Origin: Paracoccus luteus
GTDB taxonomy: Bacteria; Pseudomonadota; Alphaproteobacteria; Rhodobacterales; Rhodobacteraceae
Assembly (NCBI RefSeq): GCF_004522155.1
Contig: NZ_SDEA01000014.1
Span: 1-56,544 of the forward strand
Length of the DNA: 56,544 nucleotides
Direction: 5' to 3'
Part shown: piece after piece, positions 17,580 through 25,515 of the stretch
How positions within the stretch are numbered: position 1 is the stretch's first letter
Layout: the number at the start of each line of letters is the position of its first letter
The notes under the pieces: model-generated
The model's input: only the letters and a program-made list of their open reading frames with translations
The model's database searches: none
What the model was told of the DNA's origin: nothing
Program-made: the position numbers and the translations under genes

Positions 17580-17636
17580 ATCCGCCGCCGCCCGCCCTTG
17601 CGCCCTGCGCGCGCGCAAGCTAAATCCCCCGGGCAC

Positions 17637-17726
17637 GGACGGTTGGCCGAGTGGTCGAAGGCGCACGCCTGGAAAGTGTGTAGGCGGGGAACCGTCTCGA
17701 GGGTTCGAATCCCTCACCGTCCGCCA
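17637..17726 (+). tRNA. tRNA-Ser(GGA)
   Basis: A 90-nt class II tRNA with acceptor ggacggt / accgtcc, anticodon loop ctggaaa (GGA), a long variable arm, T-loop ttcgaat and an encoded CCA. A terminator follows 25 bp later. Confidence 0.95.
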
Positions 17727-17751
17727 CATTCAGATACTGAATCCGTCCAGG

Positions 17752-17777
17752 GGCCCCGATTGGGGCCTTTTTTCTTT
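17752..17777 (+). terminator. Rho-independent terminator of tRNA-Ser
   Basis: Six-bp stem ggcccc / ggggcc with a four-base loop followed by a strong T tract. Confidence 0.85.
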
Positions 17778-18114
17778 TTGTTTCAAAGGGCGTTGGCCGG
17801 GCCATCCGCCCTTCGGAGACTGGACGCTTGACGCAGAACGGGTCTCCGAATGGCCTGCGTCTCTCTTTGAACGCCCCTCAACGGCCGCGGGACGGTGCGA
17901 AACATCCTCGTATTTCCAATGGGTTGTCAGGTTCATGGGGTCGCCCCGTTCGCGAGATAATCCGGTGACGGAGACCAACACGAAGGCGCAGGGCGGTCAG
18001 AAGGACGGCTCAGTGGCGGCCTATCCCCAAGTCCGGCGGAAGCGTCCGAAGCGAGCCAAGACCCTGCCAGAAGTCTCTGATGACAAACAGACTTCGCGCC
18101 CATAGCCTGGCGCA
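17778..18114. other. Gene-free interval at the chromosome/prophage border
   Basis: No convincing gene. It contains a broken inverted repeat: ggccat...ttcggagac (17800-17820) against gtctccgaatggcc (17842-17855), arms of 15 bp with a six-base interruption. Dyads of this kind occur at attachment sites and regulatory regions. The true prophage end cannot be fixed from one side. Confidence 0.35.
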
Positions 18115-18951
18115 ATGTCGAACGGGCCTTGGACGGATGCAGAGAACGACCTGATCGTCGCGGATTACTTCGCGATGCTGGCCGACGACATCTCCGCGCG
18201 CCGCTACAGCAAGGCCGAGCATCGCCGGGCGCTCCTGCCGCTACTGAACAACCGGTCCGAGGGGTCCGTCGAGTTCAAGCACCAGAACATCAGCGCGGTT
18301 CTGAAGGGGCTCGGCGAAGACTGGGTCCCCGGCTACAAGCCTGCGTTCAATTTCCAGATGACCTTGGTGGATGCCGTGGCGCGATGGCTGGCGCTGAACC
18401 CGGCCTGGCTCGGGCGCCAACCTGGGCTGCAACCCGGTGCTGGCCTGCGCGAGGCAGCGCAGATCTGGATCGGACCGCCGCCGACGCTGTCGAACCAGCC
18501 GCCGCCGCAGGAACTGGACCAGATGCTGCACATCGCCCGCAAGTTCGACGTGGCGGGCCGAGACGAGCGCAACCGGGCCCTCGGCCGCGCGGGAGAGGAA
18601 CGTGTGCTGGCGCATGAACGGGCGTCTCTTCGCTCGGCAGGACGGGACGATCTGGCGCGCAAGGTACGCTGGGTGTCGGAGGAGGATGGCGATGGCGTGG
18701 GCTACGACATCGCGAGTTTCGCCCCGGACGGTCTCGCCCGGCTGATCGAGGTCAAGACGACGAACGGATGGGAGCGCACGCCCTTCCACATCACCCGCAA
18801 CGAACTGGCCGTGGCCGAGGAGCGCAGGTCGGAATGGCGTCTGTTCCGGCTCTGGAACTTCTCACGCGAGCCGAAGGCGTTCGAGTTGCATCCGCCGCTG
18901 GACGCGCATGTCTCCCTGACCGCGACGACGTTTCAGGCGAGCTTTCACTGA
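18115..18951 (+). CDS. DUF3883 domain protein, nuclease-like
   Basis: A 278-residue protein. The N-terminal half (MSNGPWTDAENDLIVADYFA, with FKHQNISAVLKGLGEDWVPG) looks like a DNA-binding or specificity part seen in restriction-like proteins. The C-terminal half is DUF3883: GRAGEERVLAHERASL, then GDGVGYDIASFAPDGLARLI and EVKTTNGWERTPFHITRNEL. The D...EVK arrangement (GYDI and IEVKTT) is that of a PD-(D/E)XK-type nuclease fold. DUF3883 often occurs in restriction and defence loci. It converges with the recombinase operon at the prophage edge, a usual place for cargo genes. The molecular target is unknown. Confidence 0.65.
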   Translation: MSNGPWTDAENDLIVADYFAMLADDISARRYSKAEHRRALLPLLNNRSEGSVEFKHQNISAVLKGLGEDWVPGYKPAFNFQMTLVDAVARWLALNPAWLGRQPGLQPGAGLREAAQIWIGPPPTLSNQPPPQELDQMLHIARKFDVAGRDERNRALGRAGEERVLAHERASLRSAGRDDLARKVRWVSEEDGDGVGYDIASFAPDGLARLIEVKTTNGWERTPFHITRNELAVAEERRSEWRLFRLWNFSREPKAFELHPPLDAHVSLTATTFQASFH

Positions 18952-18954
18952 GGA

Positions 18955-19338
18955 TCAGTCGAACACCTGCCCCGGCTGTTCGTGCCATGGCAGTGCCGCG
19001 ACATCGGACAGTTTCAAAAGGGTCACGGCGGGCACCTCGCGCTTGTAGACCAGTCGCTTGAGGACCCCCGGCGCGAGATAGGCAAGCCGCAGCTGTCGGC
19101 TGACATGGCGTTCGGCCAGCCCCACGGCTTTCGCCAGATCGGTGACCGTATTGAACTCACCAGCCTCCATGCGCCGCCGCCAGCCCCAAGCCCGGCCTAT
19201 GGCGCGCAGGATATGCGGATCCTGCGTCCGGTCTTCACTGGGCATATAGGTGGCGGGCGGCATGATCTTCGGCCGCCCGTTCTGCTTGCGGAGCTTGAGC
19301 GGCACGAAGATCTGGATGGACTCGTCGGGTTTCATCAT
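18955..19338 (-). CDS. Recombinase-associated small protein with helix-turn-helix-like segment
   Basis: A 127-residue protein overlapping the end of the serine recombinase gene by four bases. The segment EFNTVTDLAKAVGLAERHVS reads as a helix-turn-helix (DLAKAVGLAERHVSRQLRLA) similar to that in ParB-like and phage proteins, followed by LAYLAPGVLKRLVYKREVP. Its position directly after the recombinase suggests a directionality or regulatory role. That is inference; I do not recognise a characterised family. Confidence 0.6.
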   Translation of the reverse strand: MMKPDESIQIFVPLKLRKQNGRPKIMPPATYMPSEDRTQDPHILRAIGRAWGWRRRMEAGEFNTVTDLAKAVGLAERHVSRQLRLAYLAPGVLKRLVYKREVPAVTLLKLSDVAALPWHEQPGQVFD

Positions 19339-20660
19339 TCCGCCGCCACCTTCTTTCGTGGCGCCATCATGTCGCGCATGACGCCCGAGACGCCGTCGGT
19401 CCGGACATCGATCACCAGCCCCTCAGACGTCACGGTGACCCGGCGCACCAGCAACTGCACGATCCGGGTCTGCTCTGCAGGGAACAGCTGGCCCCAGACG
19501 TCATCGAACGTCTGCAGCGCGGAGATCACGTCGGCCTCGGCGAAGGCGTGACCCTCGCGCGCCAAGTGGGCAATGACCTGTGCCGTGATCGACGGCGCGC
19601 GCATCACCCGCCGCAACTCGGTCACCACAGCCGCTTCCACGAGGTCGGCAGGAAGGCGGCGCGGGATGCCCGCGTCGCTGGGTTCGCGATTCTTGATGAC
19701 GTCCATCGAGACGTAGTACCGGTATCGCCGCGCGCCCTTCTTCGTGCTGCTCGGGGTCATGGCGGCGCCCGTGGCCGTAAAGATCAGACCCTTGAGCAAT
19801 GCAGGCGCCTGTGCGCGGGTGTTGTTGGCGCGCTTTCGCGGGTTCTGCCGCAAGATGGCATGGACCTGATCCCACAGCTGCTCGTCGATGATGGCCTGAT
19901 GTTCGCCGGGATAGGCCTTGCCCTTGTGGACGGCGTCGCCGCGATAGACGCGGTTCATCAGCACTCTGTAGAGATATCCCTTGTCGACCAACGTGCCCTG
20001 CTTGTTGCGGAGCCCTTTGCGGCGCAGTTCACGGGCCAGCACGGTCGCTGATCCGACCTCGACGAACCTCTCGAAGATGCCCCGCACGGTGGCAGCCTCG
20101 TCTTCATTCACCACGAGCTTGCGGTCCTTCACATCGTACCCGAGCGGGACATATCCGCCCATCCACATGCCCTTCATGCGGGAGGCGCGAACCTTGTCGC
20201 GGATGCGCTCTGCCGTGACCTCGCGCTCGAACTGCGCGAAGCTGAGCAGGATGTTCAGCGTCAGCCGCCCCATGGACGTGGTGGTGTTGAAGGACTGCGT
20301 CACCGAGACAAACGTCACGCCGTTGCGGTCGAAGACCTCGACCAGCTTCGAGAAGTCCATCAGCGACCGCGACAGGCGGTCGATCTTGTAGACGACCACC
20401 ACATCGATCAGGCCGTCCTCGATGTCGGCCAAAAGCTGCTTGAGGCCGGGCCGTTCCAGCGTCCCGCCCGAGATCCCGCCGTCGTCATACTGATCGCGGA
20501 CCAGCACCCAGCCCTCGGAGCGCTGGCTGGCGATATACGCCTCGCAGGCCTCTCGCTGTGCGTGCAGGCTGTTGAACTCCTGCTCCAGCCCTTCCTCGGA
20601 GGACTTGCGCGTGTAGATGGCGCAGCGCTGGCGGCGGACGGGATTTGCGCGCTGATCCAT
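19335..20660 (-). CDS. Large serine recombinase (phage integrase)
   Basis: A 441-residue site-specific recombinase. The N-terminal resolvase domain has RCAIYTRKSSEEGLEQEFNS with the catalytic Ser, then GGTLERPGLKQLLADIEDGL and VVVYKIDRLSRSLMDFSKLV. A recombinase domain (MGGYVPLGYDVKDRKLVVNE) and a zinc-ribbon-like/coiled C-terminal part follow. It is shorter than phiC31 integrase but typical of the group found with DUF2924 in alphaproteobacterial prophages. ATG at 20660 overlaps the stop of the DUF2924 gene (tgatg); a TTG one codon earlier is the alternative. It is probably the integrase of this prophage. Confidence 0.92.
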   Translation of the reverse strand: MDQRANPVRRQRCAIYTRKSSEEGLEQEFNSLHAQREACEAYIASQRSEGWVLVRDQYDDGGISGGTLERPGLKQLLADIEDGLIDVVVVYKIDRLSRSLMDFSKLVEVFDRNGVTFVSVTQSFNTTTSMGRLTLNILLSFAQFEREVTAERIRDKVRASRMKGMWMGGYVPLGYDVKDRKLVVNEDEAATVRGIFERFVEVGSATVLARELRRKGLRNKQGTLVDKGYLYRVLMNRVYRGDAVHKGKAYPGEHQAIIDEQLWDQVHAILRQNPRKRANNTRAQAPALLKGLIFTATGAAMTPSSTKKGARRYRYYVSMDVIKNREPSDAGIPRRLPADLVEAAVVTELRRVMRAPSITAQVIAHLAREGHAFAEADVISALQTFDDVWGQLFPAEQTRIVQLLVRRVTVTSEGLVIDVRTDGVSGVMRDMMAPRKKVAAE

Positions 20661-21115
20661 CAATCATTCCCCCGCTTGCGTTCGCGCAACCCGAAGAAGC
20701 GGTAGCCATTCCAGCGCGTCCCGGTGATTGCCCGCGCGATCGCGGACAAGGATTTGTAGGGGCGCCCCTGCCACTCGAACCCGTCCCGCAAGACCGTGAT
20801 CGTGTGCTCGACCCCGTTCCATTCGCGGATCAGCCTCGTGCCGACCACGGGATTGCGAGGATCGGCGATCTGGCTCTTGCGTGTCAGGGTGCCGCCGACC
20901 TCATCGGCCAGCAGGTCCAGCATGCGTCGGGTTTCGCGATCAGGACCGCCATACGTCAGCTCTTGGATGCGGTAGGCCAACCGGCTCTCGAGGAACGCTC
21001 GGCTGTTGTTCGGCGCTGCCGAGGCAAAGATCGTCTGCCACTCTGACTTCAGCTGGGTGACGGACATGGACTTCAGCGCTGCTAGGCGCGCGGGGATGGG
21101 ATCGGGCTTCGTCAT
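20660..21115 (-). CDS. DUF2924 domain protein
   Basis: A 151-residue protein starting MTKPDPIPARLAALKSMSVT. The body LKSEWQTIFASAAPNNSRAF, LESRLAYRIQELTYGG and the end EWQGRPYKSLSAIARAITGT, RWNGYRFFGL are the DUF2924 pattern. DUF2924 genes sit immediately upstream of large serine recombinases in many alphaproteobacterial elements, so a role as recombination accessory factor is plausible but undemonstrated. Both flanking genes overlap it by a few bases, so the three are translationally coupled. Confidence 0.82.
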   Translation of the reverse strand: MTKPDPIPARLAALKSMSVTQLKSEWQTIFASAAPNNSRAFLESRLAYRIQELTYGGPDRETRRMLDLLADEVGGTLTRKSQIADPRNPVVGTRLIREWNGVEHTITVLRDGFEWQGRPYKSLSAIARAITGTRWNGYRFFGLRERKRGND

Positions 21116-21315
21116 GCATTTCTCCGGTGAGTTGGAGTTGCATGACGGCATTGGTCGTCGGGATAGTGTAGGCAACGTTCTCCAGTATTGTCAGATACTT
21201 CACGCCTATCCTGCCCGAGCAGCCGAACCAGCCCGAGCGCCAGCAGGCCACACAGTTCGGCGCGGCGTTCGGCGGCGGTCATCTGGTCGGGAGGTAGCGG
21301 ATTGGGGCGGTTCAT
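21112..21315 (-). CDS. Small protein heading the recombinase operon
   Basis: A 67-residue protein (MNRPNPLPPDQMTAAERRAE, then LCGLLALGLVRLLGQDRREV). The MTAAERxAELxxLLAxGLxRL pattern recurs in short proteins encoded before DUF2924 and the serine recombinase. It overlaps the DUF2924 start by four bases (atga). Function unknown; it is short and mostly one helix, so it may be an assembly or regulatory partner. Confidence 0.65.
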   Translation of the reverse strand: MNRPNPLPPDQMTAAERRAELCGLLALGLVRLLGQDRREVSDNTGERCLHYPDDQCRHATPTHRRNA

Positions 21316-21505
21316 GTCTCGGTGGCCGTGTTTGATGGTGTGCTACCGATCAAAAGCCACCCAGCCGTCCGAGGTGGGACATCTCAGCGGAACGGGATGC
21401 GGAAATGCGAACAGGGAGAGAACATCAGGGCTTGCCGATCACGGATTTGTCCATGATTATCGCAGGTTGAATCAATCGAGAGCAGTAGTTCATTGAGGTG
21501 AGTTC

Positions 21506-23755
21506 ATGGCGCGCAAAGCATCCCCGATCGGTCCGCATGTTCTGGCGCTGATCGAGGATGCGCGCGTCGACCTCGCCCGAGCTGCCCTTGCCGTGCGCGA
21601 GGGAGACAATGAGCCGGAATTCAAGCTGCCCGAGGACGTTCCCGACCTCGCCGACGAAGAAGCGGTCGAGGCGTTTCGGCAAGCACTTGTCGAGACGCTG
21701 TCAGATTTCGACCGCGATGAGCTGCGACCTGCGGAGCAACGATCACGAAGGATCCGGGCCCTCGCCGAGAAAAAGGGCGTCACCTCGCTCACCACCATTG
21801 TCGAGCAACAACTCGATGAGACACGGTCGCAGGAGTTTCACCGGCAGCCAGATGAGCTCTGCAGAAGCATCTGGGCATATCTCCATGAACGCGAAACCTT
21901 CGAGGATGCGGAGAGCTTTCACTTCGCCCGACAGTTCCGCGACCACGGCAAGCTCTACGACGCCTTCGAGGTCGAACTGGAGAACCAGGTAGCCCTCGAC
22001 GCGGCGGCCATCGACGAAAAGGCGCTGGCGTCCAAGATCAAGGGCATGCTCGAGCTGAAGCCCGAGATATCCTGCACGGTCAAGGCGCTCGATCTGCCTG
22101 CCACCGATACGCACCCTGCGTCCATCATGCTGATCGTCCGGCACGGTGGCCCGCTTTCGAGCGTCTACGATCACCGGCAAGACGGAAGGCGGGGAACCAT
22201 CTACTACCGACCGCCGAACGAGGCGACGTTGATCTACACGCCTTCAATGCGGCAGATCGAGGTCTGCGCGGACAGCCCCGTGGTGCGCCAGACGGTCAGC
22301 GACTCCTTCGCCGAAGTTGCGCTAGGTCACGACATCTCCCAGAAACCGCTGACCTGGAAGCGCTATAATCTTTCGCGCTTCCGCTCTTCGCTTCTTCTGC
22401 AGCCCCCTGAGATCGAAGGGTACGCGTTCGAGTTCGCGCGCGTCATCGAAGCCGAGATCCGGCTGGGAACCTGGCGCCGCAAGCTTCAGCTCAAGGTGAC
22501 GGTCGACGATGACATCCAGGAGGTTGCCGACCGATATCTCGGGGCGCGGAACATCTTTCGGCGCGCCGAAGCGTTCAGCCGGATCACCATCGCGGTGGCC
22601 TACAACCTGATCGGCGATGACAAGCAGCGGACGCTCAATATCACGATTGCGGGCACGAAGAGCTGCAACCTGCAGAGCAAGCCCGATCCGGAGGAACGCA
22701 GCCTCGGCTTCGCGCTGCTCAAGGAATGGGGAATCCTGAGCGCGTTCAGGCAAATCGCGCATGATGACCTTCGCGCGATATTTCCCCAGCTTGTTCAACT
22801 CCACGACCGCATCGAGGACGAGGTCAGCGGAAGTTATCTGCTGGAACTCGGGCTTGACCCGAAGCGTCTCATCGAAGGCGGCCTGCTTGAGCGCCGCGAC
22901 CGTCAGGACGTGGTTCTCATCGAGGACGACGAGGTCGACGGGGAAGGCGCCGTCAAGCCGTCGGCAACCGAAGGCATGATCCAGGCTGTCGGTCCTTTCG
23001 GCGAAGATGTCGGTAAGCGCCCCGCGTCGGATGTCGAGATGTTCGCGATCAACGCTCAGTGGCTTCACGAGACGCTCATGCGCCTAATGAAGCCGCTGCT
23101 GAGCAAGCGGGCGGCCCAGATCCTGGACCCGGACCTGACCCTCGTCGGCGCCATCCAGATCGATGAGGCAGATGTGCCCGTCTATTTCGCCCGGCGGCTC
23201 AATGATCCCAAAGCTGCGCAGAGACTGGATCTGATGTTGCGCGCGCGGGGCACCGCTGGGGTGGGCATCGTCTTCGCCGCGAGCGAGGAGATGCCGTCAC
23301 ATCTTGGGCCTAACGTCGTCATGCCGCTGCTGTCTCATCTCGCATCGGCGGACGAGGAAATGCTGTTCGCGCGCGACGGAATAGAACTCGCGTACCGAGA
23401 CGGTCTTTCACTCGCACGCGGGGGCGTGTCGCCGCGGGTGGTTCGGACAGGCAAGCAGTCCGGCACGCTGTTCATTCCTGGCAGGGAGCCGCTTCACCTC
23501 GCTGGGAACGATCAACTTACAATCTTCGAGCGCCTTGTGGTCGCAGCCGCGAAAGGCAGTCCCGACGTTCAGGTAAAGGCGCTGATGGAAGGCTTTGAGT
23601 CCAGAAGCCCCCAGCAGGCGTTCCGGAAGGAGACCTGGGACAGCATCCGGGACGTCTATATCGGCAAGGGTGCGAAGAACGGATATTGGCGACTGCTACT
23701 CACTGCGCAGCCAACCGAAGCCGTGACCGAGCCAGCCGAGGAAGCGACCGTCTAA
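21506..23755 (+). CDS. Unrecognised 749-residue protein, probable prophage cargo
   Basis: I do not recognise this protein. It starts MARKASPIGPHVLALIEDAR behind a good gaggtgag site, divergent from the recombinase operon with 190 bp between. Residues about 1-170 are charged and helical; 190-290 look beta-rich (HPASIMLIVRHGG, GTIYYRPPNEATLIYTPSMR, QIEVCADSPVVRQTVSDSFA); 300-420 is mixed (RLGTWRRKLQLKVTVDDD, RTLNITIAGTKSCNLQSK); the last 250 residues contain DVPVYFARRLNDPKAAQRLD. No Walker A, transmembrane segment, signal peptide or known nuclease motif is visible. Base composition looks less GC-biased than the neighbouring phage genes. Position at the prophage edge suggests cargo such as a defence or superinfection function, which is inference only. 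Confidence 0.7.
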   Translation: MARKASPIGPHVLALIEDARVDLARAALAVREGDNEPEFKLPEDVPDLADEEAVEAFRQALVETLSDFDRDELRPAEQRSRRIRALAEKKGVTSLTTIVEQQLDETRSQEFHRQPDELCRSIWAYLHERETFEDAESFHFARQFRDHGKLYDAFEVELENQVALDAAAIDEKALASKIKGMLELKPEISCTVKALDLPATDTHPASIMLIVRHGGPLSSVYDHRQDGRRGTIYYRPPNEATLIYTPSMRQIEVCADSPVVRQTVSDSFAEVALGHDISQKPLTWKRYNLSRFRSSLLLQPPEIEGYAFEFARVIEAEIRLGTWRRKLQLKVTVDDDIQEVADRYLGARNIFRRAEAFSRITIAVAYNLIGDDKQRTLNITIAGTKSCNLQSKPDPEERSLGFALLKEWGILSAFRQIAHDDLRAIFPQLVQLHDRIEDEVSGSYLLELGLDPKRLIEGGLLERRDRQDVVLIEDDEVDGEGAVKPSATEGMIQAVGPFGEDVGKRPASDVEMFAINAQWLHETLMRLMKPLLSKRAAQILDPDLTLVGAIQIDEADVPVYFARRLNDPKAAQRLDLMLRARGTAGVGIVFAASEEMPSHLGPNVVMPLLSHLASADEEMLFARDGIELAYRDGLSLARGGVSPRVVRTGKQSGTLFIPGREPLHLAGNDQLTIFERLVVAAAKGSPDVQVKALMEGFESRSPQQAFRKETWDSIRDVYIGKGAKNGYWRLLLTAQPTEAVTEPAEEATV

Positions 23756-23833
23756 CAGCGGTCTAACATGCGGCGGGAGACGGTCTAACAAGCCGCTGAT
23801 TACTGGAAGGGCTCCACATAGAGGAGCACTTCC

Positions 23834-24079
23834 ATGCCGACTCCCTTCCCCCCGCGCCAGGCAGCCCAGACGAGCTGGTCCGGCGTCGCGAAGACCAAGC
23901 CCACCACCCACGACTCGGAATGGCGCTGTACGCGCTGTGACAAGCTGCTCGGCGTCTGTCGGGACGGCCGCATGCACCTGCGCTTCGCGCGGGGGCACGA
24001 GTATCTCGTGGGCTTTCCGGTTCAGGCCACCTGCCGCGGCTGCGGCACGCTGAACAACGCGACCGCACCCGCGCGCTGA
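23834..24079 (+). CDS. Com-like zinc-ribbon protein
   Basis: An 81-residue protein with two Cys pairs, WRCTRCDKLLG and ATCRGCGTLN, spaced as in the Zn_ribbon_Com family. Com of phage Mu is a zinc-finger RNA-binding protein that activates translation of mom. Here no mom-like gene is visible nearby, so its target may differ or be lost. The intergenic stretch before it carries three copies of gtctaaca (23750, 23761 and 23783). RBS: gaggagcac. Confidence 0.7.
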   Translation: MPTPFPPRQAAQTSWSGVAKTKPTTHDSEWRCTRCDKLLGVCRDGRMHLRFARGHEYLVGFPVQATCRGCGTLNNATAPAR

Positions 24080-24150
24080 CGCGCGCATTCACCCAACCCC
24101 CTGAAATCGCAGAGACGCGCGACGTCCTGACCTGGCCACGAGAAGGCGCC

Positions 24151-24177
24151 GGACGCCTGGCCGCAAGGCAGGCGTCC
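24151..24177 (+). promoter_or_regulatory. Hairpin abutting the sigma-like gene start
   Basis: Perfect 9-bp stem ggacgcctg / caggcgtcc with a nine-base loop, ending one base before the ATG at 24179. No T tract follows, so it is not an ordinary terminator. If translation starts at 24179 the hairpin would hide the ribosome site; otherwise a start at 24215 is used. Confidence 0.45.
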
Positions 24178-24178
24178 G

Positions 24179-24901
24179 ATGTCCTTCGCGTGGCACGAGA
24201 TCCGTGATCACCTCATGCATTCATCCTCCAACCTTCACTTTCAGCGCAGTTTCGACGCCATCCGGCGTGCGCAGGCCGCCCTCGCGCCGTTCCGCGATCC
24301 GGCGGCCCTGCTGGACGGGCTGCACCGCACGCCCGGCGATCAGGGCCAGAAGAACGTGATCCTCTCCGCGCTCGTCAGGGCGGCGCAGGGCGACGGGCCC
24401 GCGTCCGACTGCGCTCTGACGCTGCTGTTGCTGGCACTCTGGCCCGGCCTCGACGCCATCCGCCGCCGGTCGATCTGGCGCAGGATCGGCACCGCCGACG
24501 AGATCGCGTCCGACGTGCTGGCGCGCACCACCGAGGCGGTCCGCGGCCTCGACCTCGGGCGCGTCAACTGGATCGCGGCGACGGTGCTGCGGAATGTCGA
24601 GCGCGACATGATCCGCGTGCGCCAGCGCGACCAGGCACGCGAACATCTCGCCAGCAGCGCCGATCCCGACGAGGTGGTGGACAGCGGCGACAGCGGGATC
24701 GGCGCGGCCGGGTACGCGCGACTGAACGGCGCCGTGCGGAAGCTGTTCGGCGATGACGCGCTGCTGGTGATCCGCGTGGCGGTCGAGGGCTTCTCCCAGG
24801 CGGAAGTCGCCGTGGAACTGGGGCTCACCGAGGCCGCCGCCCGCAAGCGGTACCAGCGCGCCATGCGCCGGCTGCACGACGCCCTCGAGGAAATCCCCTG
24901 A
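24179..24901 (+). CDS. Sigma-70 region 4-like regulator
   Basis: A 240-residue protein (228 if it starts at the ATG 24215). The C-terminus VEGFSQAEVAVELGLTEAAA followed by RKRYQRAMRRLHDALEE is a sigma-region-4 helix-turn-helix with the usual basic recognition helix. The middle (VNWIAATVLRNVERDMIRVR) resembles sigma region 2/ECF sequences. It stands at the head of the early operon, so it may direct phage transcription. An ECF-like factor or a phage late regulator are both possible. Confidence 0.65.
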   Translation: MSFAWHEIRDHLMHSSSNLHFQRSFDAIRRAQAALAPFRDPAALLDGLHRTPGDQGQKNVILSALVRAAQGDGPASDCALTLLLLALWPGLDAIRRRSIWRRIGTADEIASDVLARTTEAVRGLDLGRVNWIAATVLRNVERDMIRVRQRDQAREHLASSADPDEVVDSGDSGIGAAGYARLNGAVRKLFGDDALLVIRVAVEGFSQAEVAVELGLTEAAARKRYQRAMRRLHDALEEIP

Positions 24902-24905
24902 GCCG

Positions 24906-24940
24906 ATGTCCCGATCCGGTCCCGCCGGTGGCTTTTCCCA
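24906..24940 (+). repeat. Leader element copy 1 (terminator-like)
   Basis: The string tgtcccgatccggt, then gccgg and tggcttttccc recur at 26410-26443. In this copy the hairpin is weaker (agcc / ggct). The repeat lies just after the sigma-like gene and before the next small gene. Confidence 0.5.
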
Positions 24941-24985
24941 TTCGAGCGCCGCGAGCGCCTTCCCTCCAACCGAAAGCAGACACGC

Positions 24986-25180
24986 ATGAACCGCACTGCC
25001 GATCTGTCGCTCGAGGATTTCAGGCGTCTTCCGGGGCTCTATCGCCGCTGGGAGCTGACCGAGGTCTGCGAGCCCAACCGCAACTATCAGATCGAGGACG
25101 CCGGCACCCACGCCGACGGGACGCCGCTGCTGGCGATCTACGTCGCCGAGCCCGCGCCCGACGTCCGCGAGGCCGCGTGA
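24986..25180 (+). CDS. Small conserved phage protein
   Basis: A 64-residue protein, MNRTADLSLEDFRRLPGLYR and so on, ending in a beta-rich segment (TPLLAIYVAEPAPDV). No recognised domain. Its stop overlaps an ATG of the next frame (tgatg at 25178-25182), as expected inside a phage operon. Ribosome site gaaagcaga is weak but acceptable. Confidence 0.55.
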   Translation: MNRTADLSLEDFRRLPGLYRRWELTEVCEPNRNYQIEDAGTHADGTPLLAIYVAEPAPDVREAA

Positions 25181-25218
25181 TGCGCCTCCTCGATCACATC
25201 ATCTCACGGAGAACCGCC

Positions 25219-25515
25219 ATGCCGGACCAGCCGGACGATATCACCCGTCTTCGCGCCGCGAGCTACGCCCTCGAAGACCTCCCCGAAACCATCTCCCTTC
25301 CGCAGCGCGCCGGTGACGAGCCGCGCGAGCCGCTGCCGGTCGTCGAGGCGACCGTCGACGAGATCGCCTTCGCGATCGTGGAAGCGGAGCGCGAGAGCAC
25401 GGCCGCCTACCGCCGCGCCGATGCGTTGAAGCGGCTCTATAAGCTCGCCCGCGAGGCGGGGTGCATCGGCGCCGACCGCGCCGCTACGGCGGTGATGAAG
25501 AAGGAGGGCCAGTGA
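25219..25515 (+). CDS. Small phage protein of unknown function
   Basis: A 98-residue acidic protein (MPDQPDDITRLRAASYALED, ending RAATAVMKKEGQ). I prefer the ATG at 25219 because of its acggagaa site; an upstream ATG at 25180 overlapping the previous stop would add 13 residues. The C-terminal half is predicted helical (FAIVEAERESTAAYRRADAL). Its stop overlaps the ATPase start (tgatg). No known family recognised. Confidence 0.55.
   Translation: MPDQPDDITRLRAASYALEDLPETISLPQRAGDEPREPLPVVEATVDEIAFAIVEAERESTAAYRRADALKRLYKLAREAGCIGADRAATAVMKKEGQ

Noticed and set aside
17637..17726. tRNA-Ser as the attachment site of the prophage
   Set aside because: The tRNA is complete, with a terminator, and no duplicate of its 3' end was found in the window; large serine recombinases usually do not use tRNA genes. 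It stays possible but is unsupported.
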